From: Oscillospiraceae bacterium
GTDB lineage: Bacteria > Bacillota > Clostridia > Oscillospirales > CAG-272
Reading direction: 5' to 3'
DNA length: 64,000 nt
NCBI GenBank assembly: GCA_022009675.1
Contig: CP091718.1
Coordinates: forward strand, 186,001 to 250,000
Below are positions 47,214-58,310 of this stretch, piece by piece. Numbering within the stretch: position 1 is the stretch's first letter; the number at the start of each line of letters is the position of its first letter. The notes under the pieces are model-generated. The model saw only the letters and a list, made by a program, of their open reading frames with translations. It searched no databases and had not been told where the DNA came from. Made by a program: the position numbers and the translations under genes.

Positions 47214-50087
47214 TCAGGCGGCGGGGTCCGTCCATACCGGGAACAGCGCGGTGCCCTCCGGGATCTTCCCGAAATCCGCGGCGGCGTACACCGCCGTGCC
47301 GCCCGCCTCGGTCGCAAATCCGGCAAAGCCGTATCCGATCCGAACCGGCGCCGTTACGGATGTTGTCTCATTGAAGTTGGCAGTCGCTGTCTCGCGCTTG
47401 GTGAAACCGGAAAGAACGCCGTCCTCCGCCTGACAGCCGTACAGCACGGGGCGGTAGGAGGAATTCCACCGGGCATCCCAGCCGGCGGGTGCCGTCTCCG
47501 GCACCGCATACAGCGTCAGCCCGCGGCATCCGTAGAAGGCGTGCTCGCCGATGCTCTGCAGGGTGTTGCCCAGCACCAGTCCGCTCAGCGAGGTGCAGTT
47601 GCGGAACGCCTGCCGCCCGATTGACGTCAGCGTATCCGGCAGGACAGTTTCAGCCAGCGCGGTACAGCCCGAAAAGGCGTAGTCGCCGATGCGCTCCGCA
47701 CCTCCCAGCGACAGCCGCGTCAGCGAGGTGCATTTGTAGAAGGCGTAATCCCCGACTGTACGAAGCGTCTCCGGCAACGTGATCTCGGTCAGCGCCGCAC
47801 ACTTGTAGAACGCGCGCCCACCGATGCTCTCCAGCCTGCTGTTGCCGAAATCCACCGTTTCCAGCATGGTGCATTTATAGAACGCTTTGTCGCCCAGCGA
47901 ACGGACCTCCGCCCCCAGCGTCACGCGGCGCAGGGACGGGAAATTGGCAAACGCCTGCTCGCCGACCGTCTGTACGCCGGAGCCGATCACCAGAATGTCG
48001 ATGCCGCCGGCAATGTACGTGTCCACCTTGTCCGGGTCGGCGTAGCTATAGCCGCTCCCGTAGAAGGCAAACGCGCCGATGTATGTCACGCTGTCGGGAA
48101 TGACCAGCGTATCCTGTGCCGTGTCGTTGCTCTGCTCCCCCAACGCACACTTGTAGAACGCCGAGCGACCGATACCGGTCAGCGTGGCGGGCAGCGTCGG
48201 CAGGGTCAGCGCATCGCAGTGATAGAATGTGTAGTCCTCCAGCACGGTCAGCCCGGCGGGAAGCGTCGCGCTTGCCAGCTTGCGGCAGTTGTAGAAGGCG
48301 CCTCGCCCGATACTGCGCACACTGTCCGGGATGGTCACACCACCGATAAATTTGCAGTTATAGAAAGCATAATTGGCAATGCCGACCGTCCCGTCCGCGA
48401 TAGTCACATCGCCCGCGGCATCTTCCTTACAGCCGACCAGCCAGTTCCCGGCATACACCGTGTCCTTGGCACTCGTCCACAGCCCCGCGTTACGGAACGC
48501 GAAGGAGCCGATGCCGGTCACGGTCTCCGGGAGGGACACCGTGAGAAGCGAGCCGCAGCCGGAAAACGCGGAATCGCCGATATACGCAAGAGCGCTCGCC
48601 CCCGTGAGCGTATCCGCGTCGGGGTCATAGGCTCCGAGAATGGCATGGCTCAGCGAGGTGCAGTTGGCAAACGCCTTGTTGCCGATCCGCCGGACGCCGC
48701 TCCCGATGACCAGTCCCGTCAGAGTCTTGCATCCGGAAAAGGCGCCCTCCCCGATCAGAATCACACTGTCGGGCAGGATCGTGATATCAGCAAAGCCCTT
48801 GCATCCAGCCAGTGCGTAATCCGCAATGGCAAACGTCCCCGGCTCAATCACCTTACCGGTCATGTCTCCGCTCTTGCAGGCAAGCAACCAGCCGTTCAGG
48901 TAAACCATGTCGGTTGCCTCCCAGAAAGCGGTTCCCTTGAACGCTTCCTTGGCGATGCTGTCCAGTGCCGTACTCAGGTGCAGGACACCTGCGGACGTGA
49001 GTCCGGAACAGCCGGAAAAAGCACTCTCGCCTATCGCCGTCACGCTGTCGGTCATGTCCAACGTCCGGAGCGCGGTGCAGTCGGCAAAAGCGTACGCCCC
49101 CACCGTCCTGACGTGCTCACCCAACCGGACGGCAGGCAGTGCCGTGTTCTGCCGGAAAGCATTCTTCCCGATCTCGGTCACGCCCTGCCCGACCGACAGG
49201 GATGTCACTGCGGTACATTTGGCAAAAGCGTCCTCCCCTATCCGTGTGATCTGGTCGGGGATGACGATGGCGGTCAGGCTCTCACAGCCGCTGAACGCGC
49301 CGTTTCCTATCTCTTTGACACCGGCACCCAGCGATACGGCGGGGAGCTTGCGGCAGTATGCAAACACCTGCTCACCGATCGCGGAAAGCCCGTCCGGAAT
49401 CTGCATCGGCACCTCCAGTGCCCGACAGCTCTGGAACGCCTGATCCCCGATTTCGGTCAGCCCGGAGGGGAGATTGACGTGCGTCATGTAAGAGCAGTTG
49501 GCAAACGCCTGCTTCCCGATGCGCCGGATGTTCTCCCCCAGCGTCACACCGGTCACGGTGTTCTTGTTATACAGTGCCCGCTCGCCGATGGCGGTGACAG
49601 GCAGTCCGCGGTAGGTGTCCGGGACCGTGATCTCCCCCGTGGCGGTGCCGAGACCGGAAACCTCAAACGCCGTCCCGTCCTCGATCAGCCGGAAAGCCAG
49701 CCCGGTTTCGTGCTCTCTTGTGAAGCGGATTGGCTCCGACCAGCCGGAGTCCTCCGTGTCCGCCGCCGAGCCGCCCGCAACCGCGCGGACGCGCAACTCA
49801 TAGCTGCCCTCCGTAAGGCTTTCCAGCGAAAGACTGGGCTTGCTGGCATCCTTTTCCACGGCGTCCGAGCCGTCATCCGGGCGTATGCGCACGGTGTAGT
49901 ATGCCGCGCCCTTGACCTTGTTCCAGCTGAGCGTCAGGGTGATCTCATCCAGCCGCGTTCCGGTCGGTGCCGACAGCGGCGTTCCGCGACTGCACGCCGT
50001 GCAGAGCAGTGCCGCGCCGAGCAGGACGCAAAGCGTCAGTGCCAGCGGCACGAGGCGACGCAGGCTATATACGGTCGGTCGTCTCAT
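47214..50087 (-). CDS. Lipoprotein with FnIII domain and BspA-type leucine-rich repeats
   Basis: Intact, about 957 residues. Signal MRRPTVYSLRRLVPLALTL leads to a lipobox LLCTAC. A fibronectin type III domain (about residues 38-115, ITLTLSWNKVKGAAYYTVRI) follows, then about 25 LRR_5 repeats (IPDSVxxIGxxAFxxCxxL) and a C-terminal InlB-B-repeat-like beta domain (VRIGYGFAGFATEAGGTAVY ... LFPVWTDPAA). BspA repeats bind host or partner proteins. Start ATG 50087 after GGGGAAGGGAA; the long in-frame upstream reading is inside the VWA gene region and is not used. 62 nt after the second VWA gene. Confidence 0.85.
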   Translation of the reverse strand: MRRPTVYSLRRLVPLALTLCVLLGAALLCTACSRGTPLSAPTGTRLDEITLTLSWNKVKGAAYYTVRIRPDDGSDAVEKDASKPSLSLESLTEGSYELRVRAVAGGSAADTEDSGWSEPIRFTREHETGLAFRLIEDGTAFEVSGLGTATGEITVPDTYRGLPVTAIGERALYNKNTVTGVTLGENIRRIGKQAFANCSYMTHVNLPSGLTEIGDQAFQSCRALEVPMQIPDGLSAIGEQVFAYCRKLPAVSLGAGVKEIGNGAFSGCESLTAIVIPDQITRIGEDAFAKCTAVTSLSVGQGVTEIGKNAFRQNTALPAVRLGEHVRTVGAYAFADCTALRTLDMTDSVTAIGESAFSGCSGLTSAGVLHLSTALDSIAKEAFKGTAFWEATDMVYLNGWLLACKSGDMTGKVIEPGTFAIADYALAGCKGFADITILPDSVILIGEGAFSGCKTLTGLVIGSGVRRIGNKAFANCTSLSHAILGAYDPDADTLTGASALAYIGDSAFSGCGSLLTVSLPETVTGIGSFAFRNAGLWTSAKDTVYAGNWLVGCKEDAAGDVTIADGTVGIANYAFYNCKFIGGVTIPDSVRSIGRGAFYNCRKLASATLPAGLTVLEDYTFYHCDALTLPTLPATLTGIGRSAFYKCALGEQSNDTAQDTLVIPDSVTYIGAFAFYGSGYSYADPDKVDTYIAGGIDILVIGSGVQTVGEQAFANFPSLRRVTLGAEVRSLGDKAFYKCTMLETVDFGNSRLESIGGRAFYKCAALTEITLPETLRTVGDYAFYKCTSLTRLSLGGAERIGDYAFSGCTALAETVLPDTLTSIGRQAFRNCTSLSGLVLGNTLQSIGEHAFYGCRGLTLYAVPETAPAGWDARWNSSYRPVLYGCQAEDGVLSGFTKRETATANFNETTSVTAPVRIGYGFAGFATEAGGTAVYAAADFGKIPEGTALFPVWTDPAA

Positions 50088-50149
50088 TTCCCTTCCCCTC
50101 CTCTCGCACCCGGTCGTGCGGGTATACGGCACGTACTTTGTCAGAACCT

Positions 50150-52925
50150 TCATTCCGCACCGTGCCCCCCTCCGCCGAGCGTCTTCATTGCGCGCCTGTC
50201 GCGCACGATCTCGTGGATCCATTTGAATTTGAACTTGCGCACTGCCACATCCAGCAGCAGGCACACCATAGCGATAATCAGGAATACCATGCGGGGGTCT
50301 GTCTCGCGCGGCAGGAACCGCACAAAGTAAGAGAACACCTCCACGGGGTCACTCAGCACCCTGCCGCCGCCATCCGCCGCGACCTCCGCCAGCAGTGCCG
50401 CACCCTCGCCCTCCTCACGGAAGGCGTTGTACTCCTCCGAGTACGAAAAGCTCTGGCAGAAGGACACCGATGACAGCGTCTGCCCGGCGGCATCAGTCTT
50501 GGCGATGCTCACCCGGTACAGTCCCTCGTGCTTTATTTCAAAGGTAAAGCTGATCCCGTTGCCCAGTGCCGTCACCGGAATATTGCCGTTGTAGGCGTTC
50601 TTCGCGCTCTCGGACACCGGCATGACGGTCACGGAAACCTTTTCCCCCTCGGCTGTTGCCGTATAGACATCCAGCCGCGTTGTGTAGTTGTCGCGGTCGG
50701 TGCGCAGGACATAGTCCATTGCATCCGGCTCCAGATCGGTATCCGGTGCCAGATCGTACGAAATATTCCGGACGATGGTGCGCCCCACCGCATCCGCCAT
50801 AAACTCCGCCGACCACTCGCCGCCCAGATCGCACAGGAAGCTTCCGACCCGTCCGGCGCCGAGATCCCATTCGGCATAAATCGGCACATAATCATGGATC
50901 AGCGGCACGCGGGCACCGTCCTTGACCTTGGTGCCGTAGTAGCCCTTCAGCGCCGGAATGACGGCGGACGAATCCAGTCCCTCAAACACGGCGGTCTGAT
51001 CCTTGATCTTCGGCACGAAGGAAATGCCTCCCTGCAGTTCCGCGACTGCCGCCGCCGCCAGATCCTGCCGCATATTGATGCTGACAGTTCCCTCGGAATC
51101 TTCAAGGCTGACGTCGTAGTAGTGACCGTGACCGCGCTCGGCGGTCTTCTGCATCTGCTCGCGGTTTCCGCTGCTCATGCCCACGGTAATGACAGACATA
51201 GTGATGTTGCTCTGCTCGTAGTTGTAATCCACATATCTGCCGTAGTAGTTGTTGTCATCGGCACCGGATTGATCCAGGTGGTCGCTGGGGTTACCGTCGG
51301 TCACCAGGATAATGTGCCGCCGCTCCACCGAAACGGCTGCCAGCGCGCGTCCCGCCTGGTCGATGGCGTCCGAGAAAAATCGTACCGCCGCTTCCGCCGC
51401 CCTCATCGTTAAGGTTCCGGATTGCGGTGCGGATGGTTTCCTTCTGAGAAACCGGCATGACACTGACGTGCTCGGTCGAGCTGGTGCTGAAGCCCATAAC
51501 GCCGCAGTAATCCCGCTCTGTCAGGGAATCCAAACACTCCTCGGCACCACGGAGCGCCGCCTCAAAGCGTCCGCTGCTCATGGAACCGGAGCAGTCGATG
51601 ACCAGCATGACCGCGATAGGCGGCGTGTAGTCGATCGCCTGAACCGGGAGCATCTGCTGGAAGAGCGTTCCGGACAGATCGGAGCGGTTGTAGGCGTGCG
51701 GGGTAGGCTTGCCGTCGGCTCCGACATCGTTCTGCCCGCCGACGGTCAGAAGGCTGCCGCCCATCCGGTACACATAATCGTACAGCGCCTGGTCAAAGCC
51801 GTTGGGGGCATCCTTGCCGGTCAGGTCGCTGTTCGCAATATTGACCAGCACGACCTGCTCGTAGGCGCAGAGCTCCTTCGCCGACGTCGGCAGACGGTCG
51901 GCATCGGTATGGATATTCAGCACCGTGACGCGGAAGTCCTCGCCCAGCAGCGCCGCCAGATCGGCAGATTCGCCCGGCTGATTCTCCAGAACCAGCACGT
52001 TCTCAAACACCGGAATGTTGAGGAAGGACTGGAAACTGTTGTTCTGGCTCAGGTTGTCGTCTCCGGCTGTCAGGGGAGAAGCGCAGGTCATGCAGTCCCG
52101 CCGCCTGAAAGGTGACCGGCACTTCCAATGTCTGCTTGCCCGGCTTGACTTCAAAGTCAGTCGCGTCCCCCTCAAAGCCCCTTGTCCGCGACCACCAGGG
52201 ATACTTTCTTGGCAGACAGATAGTTGTTCTGCACCGTCACCTTCAGCGTGACTGCCTTGCCGACAAGAACCTTGTCCTCCGGCATCTCCACGCCGAGAAT
52301 CTGAATTTCTTCGTGCGTGGGGGGCGGTCATGTCTACCGCATCCACGCCGATACCGCCGGATGTCAGCGTCTTGACCGTCGCCAACGCACGCCCGTCGGT
52401 CTCCACGCCGTCCGACAGCAGCAGGATACGCGCCGTCGCGGGCTTGGTTATCTGCGCCGCCGCAAATTCCAGTGCCGTCGCAATATCGGTGGCACCGGTA
52501 TCCGGCTTGTCCGCCTCCAGATACTGGCGGTAGACCTCCCGCGCATCCGCCGACAGCGGAGCGGCGTAGACGGTGCCGTAGCCAAAGGTTACGATACCGA
52601 CCTCGCAGGATTCATCGCAGGCATTCAGCACGGTCTGAATGAATTCATTCCGGGCTTCCTCGACCTCGGCACCGCTGTCCGACACGTCAACCAGCAGGAT
52701 GAGCTGGTTTTCCCGGTTGGGCACCTCATAGCGGAAGGTCATGCCTGCCAGCAGCAGCACGCACAGGATCAGTGCGATGCTGTGCAGTGCCAGCGATATG
52801 ACGCGGTTGCGGCTCCGGCGGAACTTTTTCGCCACGCGGAAGTGCGGGATCAGCGTCAGCGCCGCCAGCGGCACGAGCAGAAGCAGGAGCCACGGATTGG
52901 AAAATGTAATACGGAAATTCGACAC
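50150..52925 (-). CDS. Membrane protein with two VWA domains, BatA/BatB-like
   Basis: About 925 residues. The start is GTG at 52925, 7 nt after AAAGGAGC. Two N-terminal helices (FSNPWLLLLLVPLAALTL; HSIALILCVLLLAGMTF) form the BatA-type anchor, then a first VWA domain with LLVDVSDSGAEVEE (DxSxS kept), a beta domain, a glutamine-amidotransferase-like segment (ENVLVLENQPGESADLAALL), a second VWA with MLVIDCSGSMSSGRFEAA (intact MIDAS) and a C-terminal helix near FLIIAMVCLLLDVAV. At least four length changes break it (C run near 52318, near 52178, near 52077, T run near 51399). It sits 14 nt after the other VWA gene. Confidence 0.82.
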
Positions 52926-52939
52926 GGCTACCGCTCCTT

Positions 52940-54841
52940 TCAGACAGAATTTTCTTTGGCGTGCAACAGCCATTCAGCCGCCAGCAACACCAATGCCGCC
53001 CCCACGAACCATACCAGCAGGTCGCGGTCGCCGTCAACCTGCGTCTTCTCGGCGTACATGCGCGGCAACTCATCCACCCGCTTGGTGATGTTGCTCTCGC
53101 TGTTGGGGATATGCACGAAGAACTGGTCCACCACGTACTCGCCCCGCAGGTTCTTCTGCGTGACGGTGTACCCGCCGGGAACCGTAGGCGTCAGCGTACC
53201 CGGAAGCGTTGCGAAGGACTGCGCCTCGTTGCCGCCGCCGCTCACGGTCAGGTCTGAGCCGCGCCCGTTGACCGTAACCGTCTCGCCCACCTCGTAGGCA
53301 TTTCCGGTCAGCGTCACGGGAATATAATGGTTGAAGATATTGTACATCATGATCGGGAAATCCAGCACAACGCCCAGACTGGACATCTTCAGGTTGAGCG
53401 ACAGCACCACGACATGAGCGTTTTCCTCATCCTTTGCCAGAATGACCGGGTTTCCGTTGTAGTACATCAGCTCATCGTAACCGTCCGCAGACAGCACCTC
53501 ACGGTACTCGGCGACGGTGATGCGGTCGGGGTTCATATTTGCCGTGATGGGGCTTGCCTGTCCGGATGCCAGCGTGGAGTCACTGTTGATATTCACCCGG
53601 TCGCCGAAACGCAGACCGCTTCCCTCCGGCGCCTTGTCCGGATTGACCAGCATCACCACGCCGTCTGTCGGCAGGACGTCCGGCATGGCACCCTCGAAGA
53701 TGTAGATGTCAAAGCCTTCGGTCGCGGCAGCCGCCTTGTTGGTCGTCTTGAGTTCAATGTTCCAGGAGCCGCGCTGTGCCTGACGCAGGGAGCGCAGAAC
53801 GCCGGAGAAGAAGTTGTTGGTCTGGGAGCTGGCATACTGAATGCGCACGGTATGCTTCTGCCCGCCGTACACATCATAGGTATTGTCGCCGTCAAAGGAG
53901 TCGTTCTCGTCCAGATAGACCAGCATGGATGCGTAGGACGTCACCGGAACGCCGCCGAAATCATCGGTCGTGAAAAGCAGTTCGCGCTCGCTTTCCGCCT
54001 CGGTGAAATACTCGGTCTTGCTGACTTTGAGTGTGCCGACTCCACCGTTGATACCGGTCAGTTCGCAGTACACCGTCATGGAACGGGACTGCCCGTAGCA
54101 CCCGGCGCCCACCGTAAAGGAGTAGCTGTTGCTCTCCTCCAGTGTCGGCTTCACGTACAGGATTGCGGCGTTCCAGTCGCTCTCGTCCGCCACATTGACC
54201 ACCGTGAAGTTGCCCTTGTCTATGTACTCGGTCGCCGTATAGAGGATGACCTCTGTTTCGGAATTCTTTTTCAGGATATCCTGCGCCAGCGTGGCGGCGC
54301 CCTCCATGTCAGCGGTCCCGTAGCTGCATTTCAGCTCCGGGCTGACCAGACTGTCCAGTGCCATTCCGACCGCAGCCAAGCCGTCCCGCGTCTGGCGCGA
54401 AACGAGATAGTGCGCGTCGCTGTCCGCCACGATGACGGACAGGATCATATCATCCTGCGAAAGGATGCTCTCTGCCTGCCGACGTATCTCGCGCACCGCC
54501 CGCTCAAAGCGGGTCTCGCCGCCCGTGGACACGCGCATACCGGCGGAAGCATCCAGGATGATGACCTTTTTCGTTTTTTTGGGTGTCTCCGCAACATACG
54601 GAATCACAGGACGCGCCAGGAGCATCGCGAAGGAGGCAAGCACCAGCATCTGGCACAGGAAGATCAGGATGTTCCGCAGCCGGCTGACCGGCACGCGCTT
54701 TTTCCTGTACTTCAGGCTTCGCTTCCAGATGTATGTACTGGAAACGATCTTCTGCTGGTAGTTCGGCTTGATGATATAGATAAATATCAACACCGCCACC
54801 GCGAGAAGACCCAGAAGCCCAAGAGGAGCAAGTAAACTCAT
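52940..54841 (-). CDS. BatA-type membrane protein with degenerate VWA domain
   Basis: Intact, 633 residues. Two N-terminal membrane helices (LLGLLAVAVLIFIYII; ILIFLCQMLVLASFAMLL), a VWA-like domain in which the MIDAS reads VIILDASAGMRVSTGG, lacking the second Ser of DxSxS, a long beta-rich middle, and a C-terminal helix (LLVWFVGAALVLLAAEWLL). It resembles BatA/BatB partners of MoxR ATPases. The ATG at 54841 overlaps the DUF58 stop as ATGA, so translation is coupled. Confidence 0.85.
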   Translation of the reverse strand: MSLLAPLGLLGLLAVAVLIFIYIIKPNYQQKIVSSTYIWKRSLKYRKKRVPVSRLRNILIFLCQMLVLASFAMLLARPVIPYVAETPKKTKKVIILDASAGMRVSTGGETRFERAVREIRRQAESILSQDDMILSVIVADSDAHYLVSRQTRDGLAAVGMALDSLVSPELKCSYGTADMEGAATLAQDILKKNSETEVILYTATEYIDKGNFTVVNVADESDWNAAILYVKPTLEESNSYSFTVGAGCYGQSRSMTVYCELTGINGGVGTLKVSKTEYFTEAESERELLFTTDDFGGVPVTSYASMLVYLDENDSFDGDNTYDVYGGQKHTVRIQYASSQTNNFFSGVLRSLRQAQRGSWNIELKTTNKAAAATEGFDIYIFEGAMPDVLPTDGVVMLVNPDKAPEGSGLRFGDRVNINSDSTLASGQASPITANMNPDRITVAEYREVLSADGYDELMYYNGNPVILAKDEENAHVVVLSLNLKMSSLGVVLDFPIMMYNIFNHYIPVTLTGNAYEVGETVTVNGRGSDLTVSGGGNEAQSFATLPGTLTPTVPGGYTVTQKNLRGEYVVDQFFVHIPNSESNITKRVDELPRMYAEKTQVDGDRDLLVWFVGAALVLLAAEWLLHAKENSV

Positions 54842-55735
54842 TGCAATATACCTACCTTCAGCAATTCACCGAACAGGACGCGCTCGATCGGCTCCTGCGT
54901 GTTTACGGACATGAATCCGACATCGCGGGAGGCGCAGAAATGCGCTATTTCGTTCTGAAAATCCTTCATTGCTTCCCCATATGCGGAAAGCATCCCGCGG
55001 TTGATACGCATTTTCATGTTCCGGTCATCCATCATATCCTCGGACTCGGAGTCGATAAGGCTGACGTGCCCGTTATAGGTCGGATCCAGTTCCTCCCGCG
55101 TCATGACCTGCACCAGCAGAACCTGCCGGCTCTTGTACTTCAGGAAGTTAACCGCCTTCCGCCAGTCACTGTCGGTGAAGAAATCCGAAATGATAACCGT
55201 CAGTCCGTCGCGCGTTCCGGTTTCACAACTCGTGACAGCGGTGCCGATGTCCGAATCTCCGGTGAAGGTCAGATTTTTCCAGCTCGGAAACAGCGCGGAA
55301 GAACGCCCGCTTGCCAACCAGTAATCCGAAGGGATCCTCCGCCCGGTCGCCGCGTATCAATTTGAAGGACACCTTGTCCATGTTATGTACCGACAGAAAC
55401 CCCAGCGCCGCCGCCATTGCCACCGCATAATTTGCCTTGTCGGGGTCTGCCTTGCCCATAGAGGCAGAGCAGTCCAGGAATATCTGCGTGTGCATCTGCC
55501 GTTCATCGGTGAACAGCTTGATGAAATACTTCTCAAAGCGGCTGTACAGATTCCAGTCGATGCGGCGGATATCGTCCCCCAGCATATACTCGCGGTAGTC
55601 CGCAAACTCAACCGTCTGCCCGTACGTCCGGACCAGGTGCTTCCCGCCGAAAAATCCGGACAGGTCCGCACGCAGGCGCAATGCGCAGGTCTCCAGACGG
55701 CTGAAGAATGCGTCATTCAAGTAAGAACCCTTCAT
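54838..55735 (-). CDS. DUF58 domain-containing protein
   Basis: About 298 residues after correction. The DUF58 signature is RTYGQTVEFADYREYMLGDD followed by IRRIDWNLYSRFEKYFIKLF, and then a VWA-like fold starting QIFLDCSASMGKADPDKANY, with DxSxS intact. DUF58 proteins are constant neighbours of MoxR ATPases and are thought to act as their adaptors. One extra A near 55276 shifts the frame between SELEK and NLTFTGDSD. No signal or membrane helix. It follows moxR by 55 nt and overlaps the next VWA gene by ATGA. Confidence 0.9.
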
Positions 55736-55790
55736 AGTGGCTCAAGCCCGTGCCTCTGCCCGACGGCAAAAGCATCCTTTCCTGTATATA

Positions 55791-56864
55791 TTACGACGTC
55801 TTCTTGCCGAAGCCGCGCTTCTTCTTTCCCTCGGCAGTGCTTTCCTTGGTGTCCACGGAAGCAACGGTGCCGTCCACATCAAAGCGCTTGCTGACCTCTG
55901 CAACAATCATGCGGACGATATCGTCTGCGGGAACACGGTCTGCAATCGCCTCAAAATTCAGCTTCATGCGGTGCCGCAGAACCGGCAGTGCCAGCGCATT
56001 GACGTCACTGTACGCCACATTGTACCGTCCCTGCATCAGGGCGCGCACCTTGGCGGCAGAAATCAGCGCCTGTCCGGCACGGGGGCTGGCACCCAGGCGA
56101 ACATACTTCTTCGCCGCCTCGGATGCACACTCACTGTCGGCGTGCGTTGCGGAGCAAAGCGTCATAGCGTACCGCATGACTTCGTTCGCCACGGGAATCT
56201 GGGAAGCGGTCGCCCGCATTTCCAGCAGCTGCTCACCGCTGCAGGCGGCATCTGCCACCTCAGCCATGGTCTTCTGCGTCATATCGACGATCTGCATCAG
56301 CTCGTCCAGACCGGGGTTGGGCACGATCAGGTTGAACATAAAGCGGTCCATCTGCGCCTCCGGCAGAGGGTAGGTACCGTCCTGCTCAATGGGGTTCTGC
56401 GTCGCCAGCACGAAGAAGGGCTCCTTCATTTTCCGGGACACGCCCATAACAGTCACGGTATGCTCCTGCATAGCCTCCAGCAGTGCCGACTGCGTCTTGG
56501 GCGTTGCACGGTTAATCTCGTCCGCCAGCACGATATTGCTGAACACGGGACCGGGCTGGAACTGGAAGCTGGAGTTTCCGTTCTCATCCTTGACGATAAT
56601 GTTGGTACCTGTGACATCGGCAGGCATCAGGTCAGGGGTGAATTGAATGCGGGAAAAAGGCAGATCAAATACCCGCCCCAGACTGCGCACCAGTCGGGTC
56701 TTGCCCACGCCGGGCACGCCCTCCAGCAGCACGTTGCCGCCCGCGATCATGGCAATGACGGTTCCCTCGACGACCTCGTCCTGCCCGATAACGTCCCGGC
56801 GGATCTGCGTGAAAATGTTGTCGCATATGCTCCGGAACTTCTGAATGCTTTCCTCGTTAATCAT
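55791..56864 (-). CDS. MoxR-family AAA+ ATPase
   Basis: Intact, 357 residues. Walker A GVPGVGKTRLVRSL, Walker B VLADEINRATPKTQSALLEAMQE, sensor motif FFVLATQNPIEQDGTYPLPEAQ with the arginine finger region AQMDRFMF, and a C-terminal lid. MoxR ATPases act with VWA proteins as chaperones that mature or activate specific complexes. A basic, Lys-rich tail (EGKKKRGFGKKTS) is unusual. The ATG at 56864 follows AAAGGGAGATCATC. It heads the tight block MoxR-DUF58-VWA-VWA. A 193-nt space upstream separates it from the membrane protein gene; I see no clear promoter in it. Confidence 0.95.
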   Translation of the reverse strand: MINEESIQKFRSICDNIFTQIRRDVIGQDEVVEGTVIAMIAGGNVLLEGVPGVGKTRLVRSLGRVFDLPFSRIQFTPDLMPADVTGTNIIVKDENGNSSFQFQPGPVFSNIVLADEINRATPKTQSALLEAMQEHTVTVMGVSRKMKEPFFVLATQNPIEQDGTYPLPEAQMDRFMFNLIVPNPGLDELMQIVDMTQKTMAEVADAACSGEQLLEMRATASQIPVANEVMRYAMTLCSATHADSECASEAAKKYVRLGASPRAGQALISAAKVRALMQGRYNVAYSDVNALALPVLRHRMKLNFEAIADRVPADDIVRMIVAEVSKRFDVDGTVASVDTKESTAEGKKKRGFGKKTS

Positions 56865-57057
56865 GATGATCTCCCTTTATCTTTTTATACTTGTGGTAAA
56901 AACATGGATTCAGGGAACCTCCGGACGCTCCCGGCGGCTCCCTTCATGCTGCCCTGTTGCGGGACGCTCTGAAAGCCCCCGCACGACAACCGTCGGCAGA
57001 TGCAGCTTCGGAAGCGCCCTATGCATGGGTTTTTCGTTCCCTCGGATTCGGATGATG

Positions 57058-58196
57058 TCAGATACTGCCGTAGTACTTCTCGATGAATGCCTTAAGGTCA
57101 GCGGGCAGCTCGCCGCCGTTCCGGACGATCTCCATCGCCATATCGTAATAAATGTCATACACATCGCGGTAATCGGTCTTGCCGTCAATGATCTGGTTGC
57201 CGTCCGACCAACCGCCGCCGGCGCCGTCGCCGCGACCGTTACCCTTGCCGTCTCCCCTGCTGTCCGCCGTCGCCCTTACCGCTGCCGTCGCCGTTTTCGC
57301 CCTCTCCGTCGCCTTCGCCGCCGTCACCGTTACTGCCGCCCATGCCGTTGCCGTCATTCTCGTTTGGATCGCTCAGGTCCTTATCGTAATCGCCTTCCTC
57401 GTCACCGTCAACCTTGCTGTCGTTGTCGTCCTTGTCCTCGTCCTCGGGAACCTCCTCAAAGATGGCAGTAATCTCCATATCTTCGGTCACGGATCTGTCC
57501 GTGCGCGCGGGATCCCTGTTGCCGTCGCTCCAGCGGACAAACATCCAGCCGTCCTCGGCGACCGCCACTACCTGCGTGCCGTCCTCTCCGGGGCGAACCG
57601 ACTGCTCCGCATCTCCTTCAATGTCGCCGCCGCCCTGAACGCCGTAGATCAGGTTCACGTACACATTGCGTTCCTCCTCCGGCGTGAGAATGTCCGGCGG
57701 TGTAATGACGCCTGCCTCGGTCAGCCCCATGACGGTGGTCATGCCTGCCGCCATCAGAAGTGACACAATCATAACAGCCAAAACGCCCCGTCGGATTACA
57801 AACAGCGGGAAAGAGCGGTTGATCTGCTCCTTCGTGACCTCGGACACACGTTTGACGGTGTCCTCCCGCTGCAGCTTCGCAATCGGCGAGTCGTCCTTCT
57901 CCAGTTCCATCATCGTGACCGTCCGTTCCTCCAGTCCCATGCTGTCCATGCGATGGGCAACCCGGCGGTCATTCGGGCGAAATCTGACAAAAAAGGTAAC
58001 AATGCCTGCCACCAGTGCGACACCGAGTCCCACTGAAAGCGGCAGCCATACCGCCCGGACGTCCAGCAACCAGCAGGTCAGGGCGGCGACAAATTCGGCG
58101 CAGGCGCCGAACAGAAGCCCGTAGCCAGCCGACGCCAAAAAGCCTGACCGCACCATCCGGCTCCTGAATTTTTTTAGACATAGGATTCTTGTTCAT
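57058..58196 (-). CDS. Membrane protein with InlB-B-like repeat and acidic Gly-Asp tail
   Basis: About 379 residues after correction. The N-terminus has two helices (FLASAGYGLLFGACAEFVAAL; VALVAGIVTFFV), a cytoplasmic helical part with HRMDSMGLEERTVTMMELEK, a third helix (GVLAVMIVSLLMAAGM), and an external part with a beta domain resembling the InlB B-repeat (VVAVAEDGWMFVRWSDGN). A strongly acidic Asp/Glu/Gly linker follows, and a conserved-looking end (IIDGKTDYRDVYDIYYDMAM). Frame breaks: extra A near 58172 right after the start (MSKKF), and a G/C-rich repeat near 57250. Start ATG 58196 after AAAAGGAGAG. The short C-terminal helix pair resembles tails of BatC-like partners, but no TPR is present. 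Function unknown. Confidence 0.65.
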
Positions 58197-58251
58197 GGGA
58201 AATCTCTCCTTTTCCGAAGCGTTCGGACAAAACGCACACATTCTCCCGCGT

Positions 58252-58279
58252 CCTGCGGCGGTCTTGCGACCGCCGCAGG
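58252..58279. repeat. 12-bp perfect hairpin between giant LRR gene and membrane protein gene
   Basis: CCTGCGGCGGTC (58252-58263) with its complement at 58268-58279, loop TTGC. No T tract follows in either direction, so intrinsic termination is unlikely; it could stabilise mRNA ends. Confidence 0.6.
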
Positions 58280-58310
58280 GTGGCAGGGAAGTTTTTGGGA
58301 TACCCGTATG

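Noticed and set aside
48219..50330. 703-codon plus-strand open frame
   Set aside because: Antisense shadow of the FnIII-LRR lipoprotein repeats.
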